A stretch of 64,000 bases of DNA from Bacteroidales bacterium (GCA_017395365.1 JAFPUN010000003.1:248001-312000), one strand, 5' to 3'; shown: positions 9,031 to 17,967, counted from the stretch's first letter. The notes: generated by a model from the sequence alone, not told the origin. Made by a program: numbers and translations.

Positions 9031-9196
9031 GTCCCTACGGGACTTGACCGAGACAGGCGAGCTAGACTAGAACACAGGGACTCACGTCGCCTGCATATAG
9101 ATATACCGTCCCTCCGGGACTCTACGAGATCCCGTAGGGGTGACAAACCTGTAAACAGGCGACGTGAGTCCCTGCGAGGCGACATGAGTCCCTGCA
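9031..9196. repeat. REP-like palindrome cluster upstream of the Y1 transposase
   Basis: The palindromes GTCCCTACGGGAC (9031-9043) and GTCCCTCCGGGAC (9108-9120) are present, with a degenerate CCCGTAGGGG at 9130-9139. A perfect 19-bp inverted repeat, CAGGGACTCACGTCGCCTG (9075-9093), is matched by its complement at 9156-9174, and a third partial copy follows at 9177-9196, just before the transposase start. The 9123-9175 stretch is also repeated directly downstream of the transposase (9663-9713). Confidence 0.85.
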
Positions 9197-9211
9197 CCAA
9201 AACAAAACGCT

Positions 9212-9661
9212 ATGGCAAACACCTACACAAAACTAAACATCCACATCGTGTTCCACGTAAAGAGCACTGGTGTCTGCATAAAGAATGAAGACCTGCCTAA
9301 AGTCTTCGCATATATAGGAGGTATCGTACGAAATGTTGATGGCTATCCTCTTACCGTTGGTGGCATAGAAAACCACATCCACATTTTAGCTACCATACCC
9401 AAGACCATGAGTGTGTCTGAATTTGTGCAGAAAGTCAAGGCCAACAGCAGTAGGTGGATAAAGACCCTTGACAAATACTATGAATCATTTGCCTGGCAAG
9501 AAGGCTATGGCGCTTTCTGTGTCAGTCCGTCACTGCTGAAAAAGACTATACATTACATCGAGACACAAAAAGAGCACCACTACAAAGAATCTGTCCGCGC
9601 TGAATTCATACGGTTCCTCCAAGAAAACGGCATCGAATTTAACGAACGTTATCTCCTCTAA
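9212..9661 (+). mobile_element. IS200-like / REP-associated tyrosine (Y1) transposase
   Basis: A 149-residue single-strand transposase of the HUH Y1 family. It shows the HUH motif in ENHIHIL (about residue 52) and the catalytic-tyrosine region WQEGYGAFCVS (about residues 95-105), followed by the typical HYIETQKEHH and C-terminal NERYLL. The ORF is intact. It is flanked on both sides by GTCCCTACGGGAC-type palindromes and by roughly 50-bp direct repeats, and lacks an accessory TnpB. This arrangement fits a domesticated REP-associated transposase (RAYT) better than a free IS200. Similar CTACGG palindromes at 28.8 kb may be related non-autonomous copies. Confidence 0.88.
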
Positions 9662-9664
9662 CCC

Positions 9665-9713
9665 GAGTCCCGTAGGGACGACAAACCAGCAAGCAGGCGA
9701 CGTCAGTCCCTGC
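9665..9713. repeat. REP-like palindrome and direct repeat downstream of the transposase
   Basis: GTCCCGTAGGGAC (9667-9679) is followed by a segment that matches 9140-9175 upstream of the transposase with a few mismatches (shared core CAGGCGACGT and AGTCCCTGC). Together the two segments bracket the transposase as imperfect direct repeats. Confidence 0.8.
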
Positions 9714-9729
9714 TCTTAAACAAACGACT

Positions 9730-10416
9730 ATGAGCAACATATCAAATAGAATCCTCTACGAAGACAATCACCTGATCATCGTGAACAAGCTCCCCTCCGA
9801 GATCGTACAGGGCGACAAAACGGGTGACGTCTGCCTGCTCGACGATGTGAAGGAATACATCAAGGAGAAATACGACAAGCCAGGGAATGTGTTCGCTGGT
9901 TTAGTCCATCGTATCGACCGCCCTGTGAGCGGTGCTGTGGTCTTCGCCAAGACGAGCAAAGCCCTGTCGCGCATGACCGTGAAGGTGAAAGACCGCGACT
10001 TCCGCAAGACCTACCTTGCCCTTGTGAAGAACCACCCACCCAAGCAAGCCGACGTGTTGGAGGATTACCTCGTCAAGAACGAGAAGATGAACAAGTCGTT
10101 CGTCGTGCCAGAAGGGACCAAAGAGGCCAAGTTGGCTCGACTCAGCTATCGTGTGGTTGGAAAGTCAGATACTTTTTATCTGCTTGAAGTCGAGTTGTTT
10201 ACAGGAAGACATCATCAGATTCGTTGCCAGCTGGCGCATATCGGCTGCCCAATCCGTGGCGACTTGAAATATGGCTACCCGCGCAGCAACCCCGATGCCT
10301 CCATCAGCCTGCATGCCTGGCGTATAGCCTTTGAACACCCTGTTTTGAAGACACAAATAGAAATCACAGCGCCCTTGCCGGAAGTGGCGCCATGGACAGC
10401 ATTTCAGCAGTCTTGA
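9730..10416 (+). CDS. RluA-family pseudouridine synthase
   Basis: Cytosolic enzyme isomerising uridine to pseudouridine in rRNA or tRNA. The 228-residue protein is a stand-alone catalytic domain without an N-terminal S4 domain. The family motif GLVHRIDRPVSGAVVFAK carries the catalytic Asp63, and the later FTGRHHQIRCQLAHIGCPIRGD is the second signature. The short form resembles the RluC/TruC-like group, but the target position cannot be read from the sequence. It starts 16 bases after the transposase-associated repeat and is convergent with the DUF308 gene, leaving an 11-base gap. Confidence 0.92.
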   Translation: MSNISNRILYEDNHLIIVNKLPSEIVQGDKTGDVCLLDDVKEYIKEKYDKPGNVFAGLVHRIDRPVSGAVVFAKTSKALSRMTVKVKDRDFRKTYLALVKNHPPKQADVLEDYLVKNEKMNKSFVVPEGTKEAKLARLSYRVVGKSDTFYLLEVELFTGRHHQIRCQLAHIGCPIRGDLKYGYPRSNPDASISLHAWRIAFEHPVLKTQIEITAPLPEVAPWTAFQQS

Positions 10417-10427
10417 GTATGAAGGGA

Positions 10428-11060
10428 TTAGGCGTCAGTTGAACTCTCCGCCTTGGGTTCTTCGACGACCTCGGCCTTAACGTCTTCTATCGTTTCTTTT
10501 GTCGCTTTGGCCAATTCTTTTTCAGCGCGATGGATGGCGAAACCAAACATCAACATGATAAGGCCAAACACCAAGGCAATGACACCCGACAAGATAATGA
10601 ACCATTTAACAAAGCCAAACGGGTGAGCGATGAGTAACACACCAAAGAGAATGCTCAAGATGGCACAAACGATATAAAAACCCTTGTTCCAAAGGTTCTT
10701 GGTTCGCGCCATCACTAGCAACATGAAAGCGCCAATCATGGCTGACCAAATACCTATGAGGATCACCAGCAAAGCCAAGGCTTGGTTGGCATAAATACTT
10801 GAAAGCACACCTACCACAATGAGTGCCACGGCTTCGAGAAGAATCAGACCCCAAGGTAACTTCTTCCTCATACGCAGGATGGCAGCCACAAGGAAAACAC
10901 CACCTGTAACGGCAATGCATATGCCAGAGATGCGCATGATCATTTTAAGAATATCGACAAATTGGTCCGTCAACATGATGGCCAAGATGCCATAACCTAT
11001 GGCTACGATGCCGCTCACAAGGAACGCAACCCAGCCTGAATTTGTTTTTTTCTCTTCCAT
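10428..11060 (-). CDS. DUF308 / HdeD-like membrane protein
   Basis: 210-residue inner-membrane protein with six hydrophobic segments arranged as three pairs, the HdeD/DUF308 pattern. A short charged C-terminal tail of about 35 residues is rich in Lys, Glu and Ala and ends in ESSTDA. HdeD of E. coli is linked to acid resistance, but the molecular role of the family is unclear. It is the last gene of a minus-strand operon, beginning 17 bases after the LysE-type exporter. Confidence 0.8.
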   Translation of the reverse strand: MEEKKTNSGWVAFLVSGIVAIGYGILAIMLTDQFVDILKMIMRISGICIAVTGGVFLVAAILRMRKKLPWGLILLEAVALIVVGVLSSIYANQALALLVILIGIWSAMIGAFMLLVMARTKNLWNKGFYIVCAILSILFGVLLIAHPFGFVKWFIILSGVIALVFGLIMLMFGFAIHRAEKELAKATKETIEDVKAEVVEEPKAESSTDA

Positions 11061-11077
11061 GTTTACTGAATTTATGA

Positions 11078-11866
11078 TTATTTAATAAGTTCCAGAATTC
11101 CTTCTATGATAATAAAATAGGCTCCACAAAGCATCAAAAGCACACCAGCCACCCGATTCATCAATATGGTACGTTTCGGATTGAAGAACCGTTTCAACCT
11201 GGCTGCACCCCATGCCTTCAGCAACTCAATAGTCAATGTGGTGCCCAAAATAATAGCAAAGAAAACCAAGGTGCTCACCTTGTTGCCACCCATATTGCCT
11301 GCCACGATGGCCACTGAAGAGAACCAGAAAATCCAGACAAAGGGATTTAAGATATTGAGCGCGAATCCTTTGCCAAGGAAGACAAACCAGGCGGGCTTGA
11401 CATCGTTTTTAACAACCACAGCCTTTACTTCCTCGTCGAGACTATCCTTGGTCTTTTCTTTTTTCACATTTTTGATCACCACACCCTTGCTTTCCTGATT
11501 GACGCTGTCCAATGTCCTCACTTTCCTTCGGAAGGTAAAAATACCAAACAGCAGCAAGATGACCCCTGCCCCGATGCAGAACAATGCGGGATCAATCTTT
11601 GAGTCTTTCATGCTCACCTGCACCGAGGTCAAGATGCAGAGCGAGACAATCATGGCATCGTTGAGAATGACACCTAAGGCAAACCATGCTGCTGACCTGA
11701 ATCCACGATGAAGGCTGGTTTGCACCAAAGTGATGAACGCTGGACCCATGTTGACAACCAACGATAGAAACACACCGATCAGGATAGCCCACAACAGGAA
11801 ACTGAACGAGCCAATACGGCTGATCTCCGGCATTTTCTCAAACAAGCCCATCTCTGTATTGCCCAT
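11078..11866 (-). CDS. LysE/RhtB-type amino acid exporter
   Basis: 262-residue inner-membrane protein of the LysE superfamily. The N-terminal hydrophobic segment contains GVFLSLVVNMGPAFITLVQT, with the conserved GP, followed by GFRSAAWFALGVILNDAMIV, which matches the LysE pattern G..aG...GlD. A charged cytoplasmic loop of about 50 residues after the third segment is longer than usual and contains two imperfect copies of a VIKNVKKEK/VVKNDVK-like sequence. It starts within 4 bases of the stop of the GH3-type gene, implying translational coupling. The substrate is unknown; the neighbour suggests an amino acid or an aminoacyl conjugate. Confidence 0.82.
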   Translation of the reverse strand: MGNTEMGLFEKMPEISRIGSFSFLLWAILIGVFLSLVVNMGPAFITLVQTSLHRGFRSAAWFALGVILNDAMIVSLCILTSVQVSMKDSKIDPALFCIGAGVILLLFGIFTFRRKVRTLDSVNQESKGVVIKNVKKEKTKDSLDEEVKAVVVKNDVKPAWFVFLGKGFALNILNPFVWIFWFSSVAIVAGNMGGNKVSTLVFFAIILGTTLTIELLKAWGAARLKRFFNPKRTILMNRVAGVLLMLCGAYFIIIEGILELIK

Positions 11867-11869
11867 GAT

Positions 11870-13459
11870 TTATGATTTCAAGTTATTGACATATTCAAAC
11901 CACATCTCCATGCGTTTGCCTTTCATCACACGAGGAAATTTGGTGGCACCACCCCATTTGCCTATCTTCTGTTCCATGAACTCATAGAAGCATTTGGTAG
12001 GCAGGACATCGACAAAGAGCTCCTTGATGGCCTCGGTACGCTCAACAGCATAGTCATCGTTCAACTTGCAAAGATTTTCATCTATCTTCTTTATTGCCAA
12101 CTCTTTATCCAGTGGCTCGTCACAACCAAGGAACCAATGGTGGGCGTACATCGTGTCGTGACGTATGCCAGCCACGGTAAATTCAGTGATTGTGACGCCA
12201 AGTTCCTCGGCCATCATCTCGACCGCGCGCGTCATATTGTCTTGCGAGAGGTGTTCACCCGTGATGCTCAAGAATTGCTTGGTACGTCCAGTGATGACAA
12301 TTTCACAGTTCTCCGTATTGAGGAACTTAATGGTGTCGCCAATCAGATAACGCCACGTGCCGGCACATGTCGAGAGTAGGAGGGCATATTCCTTGTCAGC
12401 TTCCACTTCTGAAAGCAACAAGGTCTTGGGATTGGCAACGATGGTACCGTCTTCGTCAAAGTTCTCTTCAGTGAATGGAACAAACTCGAAATAGATACCA
12501 TTGTCAACCAAAAGCTGCATCACGCGGCGTTTCAGGTCGACCTGATAGGCAATGTAACCCTCTGAAGCCAAATAACTTTCAACGAACAGCACCTCCTTGC
12601 CGAAGATACGCTCAAAACTCTTCTCGTAGGGAGCAAAGGCCACACCACTATGCACATAAACCATCAGGTTGGGCCAGATGTCATGGATGGTCTTGAGATT
12701 GTATTCCTTGATAATGCGTTCAAGCAGGATTTGCACCCATGCCGGCACACCCACGATAACGCCGATGTCCCATTTGGGCGCCTCTTTCACCATCAAGTCC
12801 ATCTTCTCGGCCCAATCTTTCACTTTCGAAATCTTTTGTCCGGGCTTGTAGAACGACTCGAACCACGACGGAATCTTACCTGCCGAGATGCCCGAAAGGT
12901 CACCGGCATAATAACCGAATTCCTTATTGTATTGCAAGTCGGTGCTGCCGCCAATCATCAAGATGCCACGGTTGTAGAATCCAATAGGGAAATCATAGCG
13001 GGTGGCCGACACCAACTGTCGGATGCCCGCACGGGTGATTCTATTGTTTAAACCCTTGGTGATGGGGATGTATTTACTGGCGGCTTCCGAGGTGCCCGAA
13101 CTCAAAGCAAAATACTTAATCTTGCCCGGCCATGCGATATTGCGCTTGCCTTGCAGGTTGAGGTGCCACCACTCGTCGTGCATCTTGTTGTAGTCAAACA
13201 CAGGCACACGCTTGCGAAAAGCCTCCATGATGTCTTTTGACAACAGAATCTCATCAAAATGATAGTACTTGCCAAATTCAGTGAATTGCGCTTTCGTCAG
13301 TAGTTTCCTCAACTCACGTCTTTGGGCACGAATAGGATTGGTATGGTTCTGACGAATCTCAACAGGAATATTCTTAATCTCTGCCGCAGCCTTCACAAGG
13401 GCTCCCAAAATAGGAATCGGCATCAATTTCTTTTTTCTTCTTATGATAGGACGTTTCAT
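11870..13459 (-). CDS. GH3-family acyl-adenylating enzyme (auxin-responsive GH3-like)
   Basis: 529-residue cytosolic enzyme of the GH3 branch of the ANL adenylate-forming superfamily, known in plants for conjugating amino acids to acyl hormones and widespread but uncharacterised in Bacteroidota. Seen in the sequence: the ATP-binding loop YFALSSGTSEAASKYIP, MIGGSTDL, the FVESYLASEGY region, and the hinge TGRTKQFLSITGEHLS. An amino acid exporter follows with coupled translation, which suggests that a conjugate or its precursor is exported. The promoter box at 13480-13487 lies 20 bases upstream of the ATG. The first residues are strongly basic (RRKKK). Confidence 0.88.
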   Translation of the reverse strand: MKRPIIRRKKKLMPIPILGALVKAAAEIKNIPVEIRQNHTNPIRAQRRELRKLLTKAQFTEFGKYYHFDEILLSKDIMEAFRKRVPVFDYNKMHDEWWHLNLQGKRNIAWPGKIKYFALSSGTSEAASKYIPITKGLNNRITRAGIRQLVSATRYDFPIGFYNRGILMIGGSTDLQYNKEFGYYAGDLSGISAGKIPSWFESFYKPGQKISKVKDWAEKMDLMVKEAPKWDIGVIVGVPAWVQILLERIIKEYNLKTIHDIWPNLMVYVHSGVAFAPYEKSFERIFGKEVLFVESYLASEGYIAYQVDLKRRVMQLLVDNGIYFEFVPFTEENFDEDGTIVANPKTLLLSEVEADKEYALLLSTCAGTWRYLIGDTIKFLNTENCEIVITGRTKQFLSITGEHLSQDNMTRAVEMMAEELGVTITEFTVAGIRHDTMYAHHWFLGCDEPLDKELAIKKIDENLCKLNDDYAVERTEAIKELFVDVLPTKCFYEFMEQKIGKWGGATKFPRVMKGKRMEMWFEYVNNLKS

Positions 13460-13479
13460 TATGCTAACTAAATAGACCG

Positions 13480-13487
13480 CAAAGATA
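13480..13487 (-). promoter_or_regulatory. Promoter -7 box of the GH3-LysE-DUF308 operon
   Basis: The minus strand reads TATCTTTG followed by C, 20 bases before the GH3-type ATG, in the divergent intergenic region. Confidence 0.5.
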
Positions 13488-13529
13488 CAAAAAGAAAGAC
13501 AAAAAACATCCTTGAAGACAGAAAAGCAC

Positions 13530-13537
13530 TATTTTTG
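13530..13537 (+). promoter_or_regulatory. Promoter -7 box of the beta-helix protein gene
   Basis: TATTTTTG followed by C. It overlaps the upstream TTG that a longest-ORF rule would choose as start, so translation must begin downstream, at the ATG at 13565. Confidence 0.55.
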
Positions 13538-13564
13538 CCACACACTAATGCATTCCTATTGACT

Positions 13565-15148
13565 ATGAGAACTAAACTATTATTGGCTTTCTTGCTTTGC
13601 ATCCTCTTCGCCAAAGCGCAAACCATAGAAGTATCGGGGCTCCAATCGGGTTGTTGGGAAGCCGACACCGTTATGATAATCGACAATGTCGTTGTTCAAG
13701 ATTCGTTGAACATCATGCCGGGTACCACGGTCCTATTTGACGGGTTTTTCAACATTTTGGTCGAAAAAAACGCCTCACTGAAAGCCCTCGGCACGGAAAA
13801 CGATTCCATCCTGTTCACCGTGGTCGACACAACAGGATTCTCCATCTTCGACTCGGGTCGTGGTGGATGGAATGGCATCCGTATGGAAAAGGCGGGCCAA
13901 TGCCGCTTTGAGTATTGTCGCTTCCAATATGGCAAAGCGGCTTTGGACAATGACCAAGACGGCGGCGCCCTGCGCATTTTCAATAGCCATGATGTGGAAA
14001 TCAGTCACTGCACCTTGTTTTGCAACTTCTCGCGCGAACATGGTGGTGGTTTGAATGCCGAGGACTCTAAAGTAATGATGCACGATTGTTCCATCAACAA
14101 TAACTTGACTTACAGCCGAATAGACACCATTTACTTTATGTATGGCGGTGGACTGCGTTTCCTGAAATGTGAGGTGGATATCACCAAGACCGATTTCCGA
14201 AACAACAATGGTGAATCGGCCATCGGGGGTGCCTTGAGTATCGACAGTTGCTTGGCGAGGATCGACCGCTGCCAGTTTGAGTACAATTATGGCATCAACG
14301 GCGCCGGATTGTACATGATTCGCTGCTACGACAACCCTTGCAGCATCACCAACTCGCTCTTTTCCGACAACACATCGGGACACTTCGGAGGCGGCTTGGC
14401 CATCAGCGACTCGTCGCCTTTGGTAGCCAACCTCACCGTGGTGAACAACCATTCCATCGGCGTCAACTGTGGTGGCATCTTTTTCTATCAGCAGAGTTCT
14501 CCCGTATTGTGGAACTGCATCGTTTACGGCAATACCAACGAAGTCCCACTTGACGAACCCGTGCAGATGTGGTCCTGGACATACGAAGATTATGCCCCAG
14601 AGTTCCACAATTGCTTGGTACAATACGGATTTGAGAACATCTCCAATCACGAAATCATCCTTGTCTACGAGAATTGCATCGATGAAGATCCGCTCTTCGC
14701 TGCACCTGACGAACAGAATTACCGATTGGGATCTGACAGCCCGTGCGTTGATTCGGGCTCGCCCGACACGCCCGAAGCCATCCTCAACAGCTTCGATTTA
14801 GACGGCAATCCTCGACTGGCCGGCGGTCGAATCGACATAGGTGCCTATGAGTTTGCAAGTGTCGGCATTCAAGAATTCCCCAAAAACGAGTGCCAACTCC
14901 GCATCGTTGGTAACCCCATAACGACTTCTAGTTATGCCGAAATTGAATGTGAAAGCGTTTGCAGTTTATTTGCAAAAGTGTATTCAATAGAAGGCAAACT
15001 TTTGGTCAACAAGAATTTAGGCTTTACTCAAATAGGTCTCAACCGCATTGAAATCGGTGAGCTATTCCAGAGTTTGTCAAGTGGATCCTATTTGCTTGTT
15101 GTCCAAGCAGCAGGAAGAACTCGTGTAGCAAAAGTCGTCAAACCCTGA
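13565..15148 (+). CDS. Secreted right-handed beta-helix protein with T9SS sorting domain
   Basis: 527-residue exported protein. A signal peptide ending in FAKAQ is followed by a parallel beta-helix with polymorphic-outer-membrane-protein-like turns (GGALRIFNSHDVEISHC, NNNGESAIGGALSI, SDNTSGHFGGGLAIS), then a choice-of-anchor region ending DLDGNPRLAGGRIDIGAYEF. The last 80 residues are a type-A T9SS C-terminal sorting domain (VYSIEGKLLV, GSYLLVVQAAG, terminal KVVKP), so the protein should cross the outer membrane by the Por system and be anchored or released. Carbohydrate binding or lyase activity is possible but no catalytic motif is evident. The start was chosen from the promoter position. 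Its 3' end overlaps the convergent gene by 11 bases. Confidence 0.85.
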   Translation: MRTKLLLAFLLCILFAKAQTIEVSGLQSGCWEADTVMIIDNVVVQDSLNIMPGTTVLFDGFFNILVEKNASLKALGTENDSILFTVVDTTGFSIFDSGRGGWNGIRMEKAGQCRFEYCRFQYGKAALDNDQDGGALRIFNSHDVEISHCTLFCNFSREHGGGLNAEDSKVMMHDCSINNNLTYSRIDTIYFMYGGGLRFLKCEVDITKTDFRNNNGESAIGGALSIDSCLARIDRCQFEYNYGINGAGLYMIRCYDNPCSITNSLFSDNTSGHFGGGLAISDSSPLVANLTVVNNHSIGVNCGGIFFYQQSSPVLWNCIVYGNTNEVPLDEPVQMWSWTYEDYAPEFHNCLVQYGFENISNHEIILVYENCIDEDPLFAAPDEQNYRLGSDSPCVDSGSPDTPEAILNSFDLDGNPRLAGGRIDIGAYEFASVGIQEFPKNECQLRIVGNPITTSSYAEIECESVCSLFAKVYSIEGKLLVNKNLGFTQIGLNRIEIGELFQSLSSGSYLLVVQAAGRTRVAKVVKP

Positions 15149-15764
15149 TGGCTTCTTCGTAAAACGAACGCCTTTGCTCCTCTGAAATCTTGAACTTACG
15201 ATATCGTCCCGTTTCAAGATCACAATCAAATAAAGTTTGAATTTGTGAAAGGAAGAGCCGCGAATAAAGCCGGTTTTGGTAGGCTTGTTTTTCCATCATA
15301 AAGGCGATGGTCTGCTTGATTTGGTCGAGGTCGAGGTCTTCTTTGGTGAAGACGAAGAGGCCAAACTCATCGAAATCGCCATAAAAGCCGTCGTTCACCT
15401 TGTTCATCTTGATTTCGAGGATACGCTTGAGGGGTAAAGCCAATGACCAGTATTCGTATTCATTGCGACCGATGATGCTGCCATCACCCAAGCCGTAGGC
15501 ATAACCGCTCTGGTTGATGTGAAGCAGGTCCGCCGCATTCACCTCTTTGATGTCTTCGCCCGCCATCTCGTTGACCAAGGCATTGGCCACATTTTTGTTT
15601 TCGCGGATGGCCCTCGTCACCTCGATGCCGATGCTTTGTCCCTCATCCTGCAGGTCGGGCCTGTCACGGTTGACTAGATGGGCATAATGCTCACCTAACA
15701 GCGTGGCCAACGAGACCATGGCATAACGCTCAAAGAAACAAGTATCGAATTTCGGGTCCAACAT
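15138..15764 (-). CDS. Hypothetical cytosolic protein, 208 aa
   Basis: Unrecognised. It has no signal peptide or membrane segment and is mildly acidic. The N-terminal half (LATLLGEHYAHLVNRDRPDLQDEGQSIGIEVTRAI, cited as separate pieces LATLLGEHYAHL and GQSIGIEVTRAI) resembles a small enzyme or nuclease-like fold in layout, with an acidic IGIEV strand, but this is weak. The C-terminal half is helical. It starts 13 bases downstream of the esterase stop on the same strand, so it may be co-transcribed with it. The tail overlaps the convergent beta-helix gene by 11 bases. Confidence 0.7.
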   Translation of the reverse strand: MLDPKFDTCFFERYAMVSLATLLGEHYAHLVNRDRPDLQDEGQSIGIEVTRAIRENKNVANALVNEMAGEDIKEVNAADLLHINQSGYAYGLGDGSIIGRNEYEYWSLALPLKRILEIKMNKVNDGFYGDFDEFGLFVFTKEDLDLDQIKQTIAFMMEKQAYQNRLYSRLFLSQIQTLFDCDLETGRYRKFKISEEQRRSFYEEAIRV

Positions 15765-15776
15765 CGGTCACGGGTT

Positions 15777-16880
15777 TTATTTCGTCAGCAATAGCTTCTG
15801 TGCAGCGCCTTTTTCGTCTTTGATGAAATACAAGCCTTCGGGGAGGTTGCCCAAGTCGATTGAATGCGTGCCAGGTTTCATTGCATATTTGGCCACGCAA
15901 CGGCCTTGAATATCTATCACCTCAAGGTTGGTGGTGTTTTCCACTTTGAGGGAGAAAGAGCCCGAGGTCGGATTGGGCCAAAGGTTGAGTTGTTTGGGCT
16001 CAGGTTCGACAATGCCTACATTGCCACCTCCATCGCCAACAAAAAACTTATGGATTTCGGTCATATAGCCGATATCGTATTGGGATTCGCTATGGTACCA
16101 GCTATGGTTGCCGCCGATGACCTTGATATGTTGCAGTTCGGCATCGCCTTCGTAGGTGTAGCGCACAAACAACAAGCCGTCGTTTTTGAGGTCGGGGAAG
16201 GTGTCGATGACGGGTTCGTCCACACAATGGTTGGCGTTTTTCCAATACTCAATAATGGCATCGGCGCCGAGGCCGAGATTACCGAAGTATTGCGAGGTCC
16301 CACTATAGCCCACCACGGGGTCGTCCGTGCCGTGGATATAGAGCATACGCACGGGCGCCACCGCCGTGTGGTTAGCCATGGAATGGGTAATCAGTCCGCT
16401 GACGGGCGCGCAAGCGGTGATGCGGTCGCCGTATTCGATGGCCATGCGATGTGTCATGAAACCGCCCATGGAGAAACCTGTGAAAAAGACACTATCGAGG
16501 TTTAGGTGGTAAGGCTCAACCAACGAATCAAGAAGTGCCATCAAGAAGCCCGAGTCATCGGTATTGCTGGCATTCAAACCTGCATTCCACATGGTACCGG
16601 ACCCCTCATCCAAGGCTTGTGGAATAACGATTGTCCACTCAAACTGATCCGCAATCTGTTGGAAATGAAACTCATTGTCGACATGGGTGATGTTGTCGGT
16701 CCATCCGTGCAAGAAATACAGCACTGGCATTGTGGCCTTGTCGGTTTGTTGAGGGACTCTGATGAGATATTGCCGTTGAACCCCTTGCCATTCAAAAGTC
16801 TGAATTTGTGAAAACAACGGGGTGCAAAGCATCACAAGCAGTGATAATACACTGATTCTTAGTATGTTTTTTGTTTTCAT
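15777..16880 (-). CDS. Secreted CE1-like esterase / PHB-depolymerase-like hydrolase with T9SS sorting domain
   Basis: 367-residue exported alpha/beta hydrolase of the feruloyl-esterase/LpqC group, expected to cleave ester side chains from plant polysaccharides. Visible: a signal peptide ending TPLFSQ, the oxyanion-hole motif YFLHGWTDN, the nucleophile elbow TGFSMGGFM, an Asp in YIHGTDDPVV and a late His in GGNHSWYH. A type-A sorting domain follows (LNLWPNPTSGSFSLKV through to LPEGLYFIKDEKGAAQKLL). The ATG at 16880 was preferred over the longer frame because the promoter box at 16910-16917 lies inside the extension. Confidence 0.87.
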   Translation of the reverse strand: MKTKNILRISVLSLLVMLCTPLFSQIQTFEWQGVQRQYLIRVPQQTDKATMPVLYFLHGWTDNITHVDNEFHFQQIADQFEWTIVIPQALDEGSGTMWNAGLNASNTDDSGFLMALLDSLVEPYHLNLDSVFFTGFSMGGFMTHRMAIEYGDRITACAPVSGLITHSMANHTAVAPVRMLYIHGTDDPVVGYSGTSQYFGNLGLGADAIIEYWKNANHCVDEPVIDTFPDLKNDGLLFVRYTYEGDAELQHIKVIGGNHSWYHSESQYDIGYMTEIHKFFVGDGGGNVGIVEPEPKQLNLWPNPTSGSFSLKVENTTNLEVIDIQGRCVAKYAMKPGTHSIDLGNLPEGLYFIKDEKGAAQKLLLTK

Positions 16881-16909
16881 AGGAACAGGTGTGATTTGAT
16901 TATTTTTGG

Positions 16910-16917
16910 CAAAGATA
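16910..16917 (-). promoter_or_regulatory. Promoter -7 box of the esterase gene
   Basis: The minus strand reads TATCTTTG followed by C. It lies between the SGNH-like gene and the esterase start, 29 bases upstream of the ATG. Confidence 0.5.
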
Positions 16918-16926
16918 CACTTTTTC

Positions 16927-17967
16927 TTATTGCTTGACAATCCTTTCCACTACAATTCCTTGCTGGGTAATCACTTTAAAAAGATAGATACCCGAAGGCA
17001 AACCTTCCATAGAAAGACGGGTTATACCATTAGCCTTTTGGTTCCAAAGGATATGACCGTCGGTGCTGTATAAGAAAAACTCGGCAGTTGTTTCTTGAGG
17101 CATGTGAAGCGTCACCTCGTCATGTGTCGGATTAGGACTGACATTGATTTCAAAACCCTGTCTTTCGGAAGGCAGCACATACGGATCAGGCCGTTGCCAT
17201 TTCCAGAGCGAGTCGTACACCACCTCATGCACAGCCGAACGGATAATGCCAGCCGTCTTCATGCCCAAACCTGCCTCGTAGGTGATGCTGTCGGGGTCAC
17301 GACCAAACATCATGGTATAGAAAGCGCAGGCTGCGGCATAGCTACCCGCCAGAGAGGGATGGCTTTCATCGGGCGTATAAAGCTCAATTTCACCATGTGT
17401 ATCGCGGAGATAGTGCCAAACCTGACCCACGGGGCACACGGAGGCATCGTTGGTCTCCGCCATATACATATAACGCGCATAAAGTAGGCTATCCATGCCT
17501 TCGTAGGTGCTCATCATAGGATACATCGGGCCAAACTCCGTGTCGCCGTTCTTACGGCCCCAGGTCATGTAAAACATGGCCTCGCCATCAGGATTGAAGG
17601 CATAGGTGGAATCCACCAATTGCTTCGCAAAAGGAAAGACCATCTCCTCCACCATCTCAATGGGGAAAGCCGGCAGCTGGCTCTGCTCCTGCAGCACCAC
17701 GAAATCCCATCCACCTTGACAAATCCTGTCCATCGAGGCATTGGAGCAGTGCAACTCAAAAGTACAAGCACCAGGAGTATTGCTGGCATAAATCAGCTCA
17801 TCGCCCATGCTTTGCGCAATGTCAGCCACCATATGCGGCAAGTCGTTGACTGATGTGTAACTGTTGCCCGCAAAAAACGCGCGAAGACTCTGTTGTGCCC
17901 ACGAAGGCAAACATAAAAACGCAAACAAAGCGATTAAAACGGCCGTTTTTGTTGCACTGTTCTTCAT
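16927..17967 (-). CDS. Secreted SGNH-hydrolase-like protein with T9SS sorting domain
   Basis: 346-residue exported protein. After a signal peptide (CLPSWAQQ) comes FFAGNSYTSVNDLPHMVADI, the block-I region of SGNH/GDSL hydrolases, in which GNSYT carries the candidate nucleophile Ser. WDFVVLQEQSQLP follows as block II/III and ESHPSLAGSYAAAC carries the Asp/His pair near the end of the domain. The last 75 residues are a type-A sorting domain (VSPNPTHDEVTLHM, GLPSGIYLFKV). The substrate is unknown; the family includes acetyl-esterases acting on polysaccharides. Its ATG overlaps the stop of the upstream GNAT gene (ATGA), so the two are translationally coupled. The upstream in-frame extension is rejected because it would be inside GNAT. 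Confidence 0.82.
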   Translation of the reverse strand: MKNSATKTAVLIALFAFLCLPSWAQQSLRAFFAGNSYTSVNDLPHMVADIAQSMGDELIYASNTPGACTFELHCSNASMDRICQGGWDFVVLQEQSQLPAFPIEMVEEMVFPFAKQLVDSTYAFNPDGEAMFYMTWGRKNGDTEFGPMYPMMSTYEGMDSLLYARYMYMAETNDASVCPVGQVWHYLRDTHGEIELYTPDESHPSLAGSYAAACAFYTMMFGRDPDSITYEAGLGMKTAGIIRSAVHEVVYDSLWKWQRPDPYVLPSERQGFEINVSPNPTHDEVTLHMPQETTAEFFLYSTDGHILWNQKANGITRLSMEGLPSGIYLFKVITQQGIVVERIVKQ

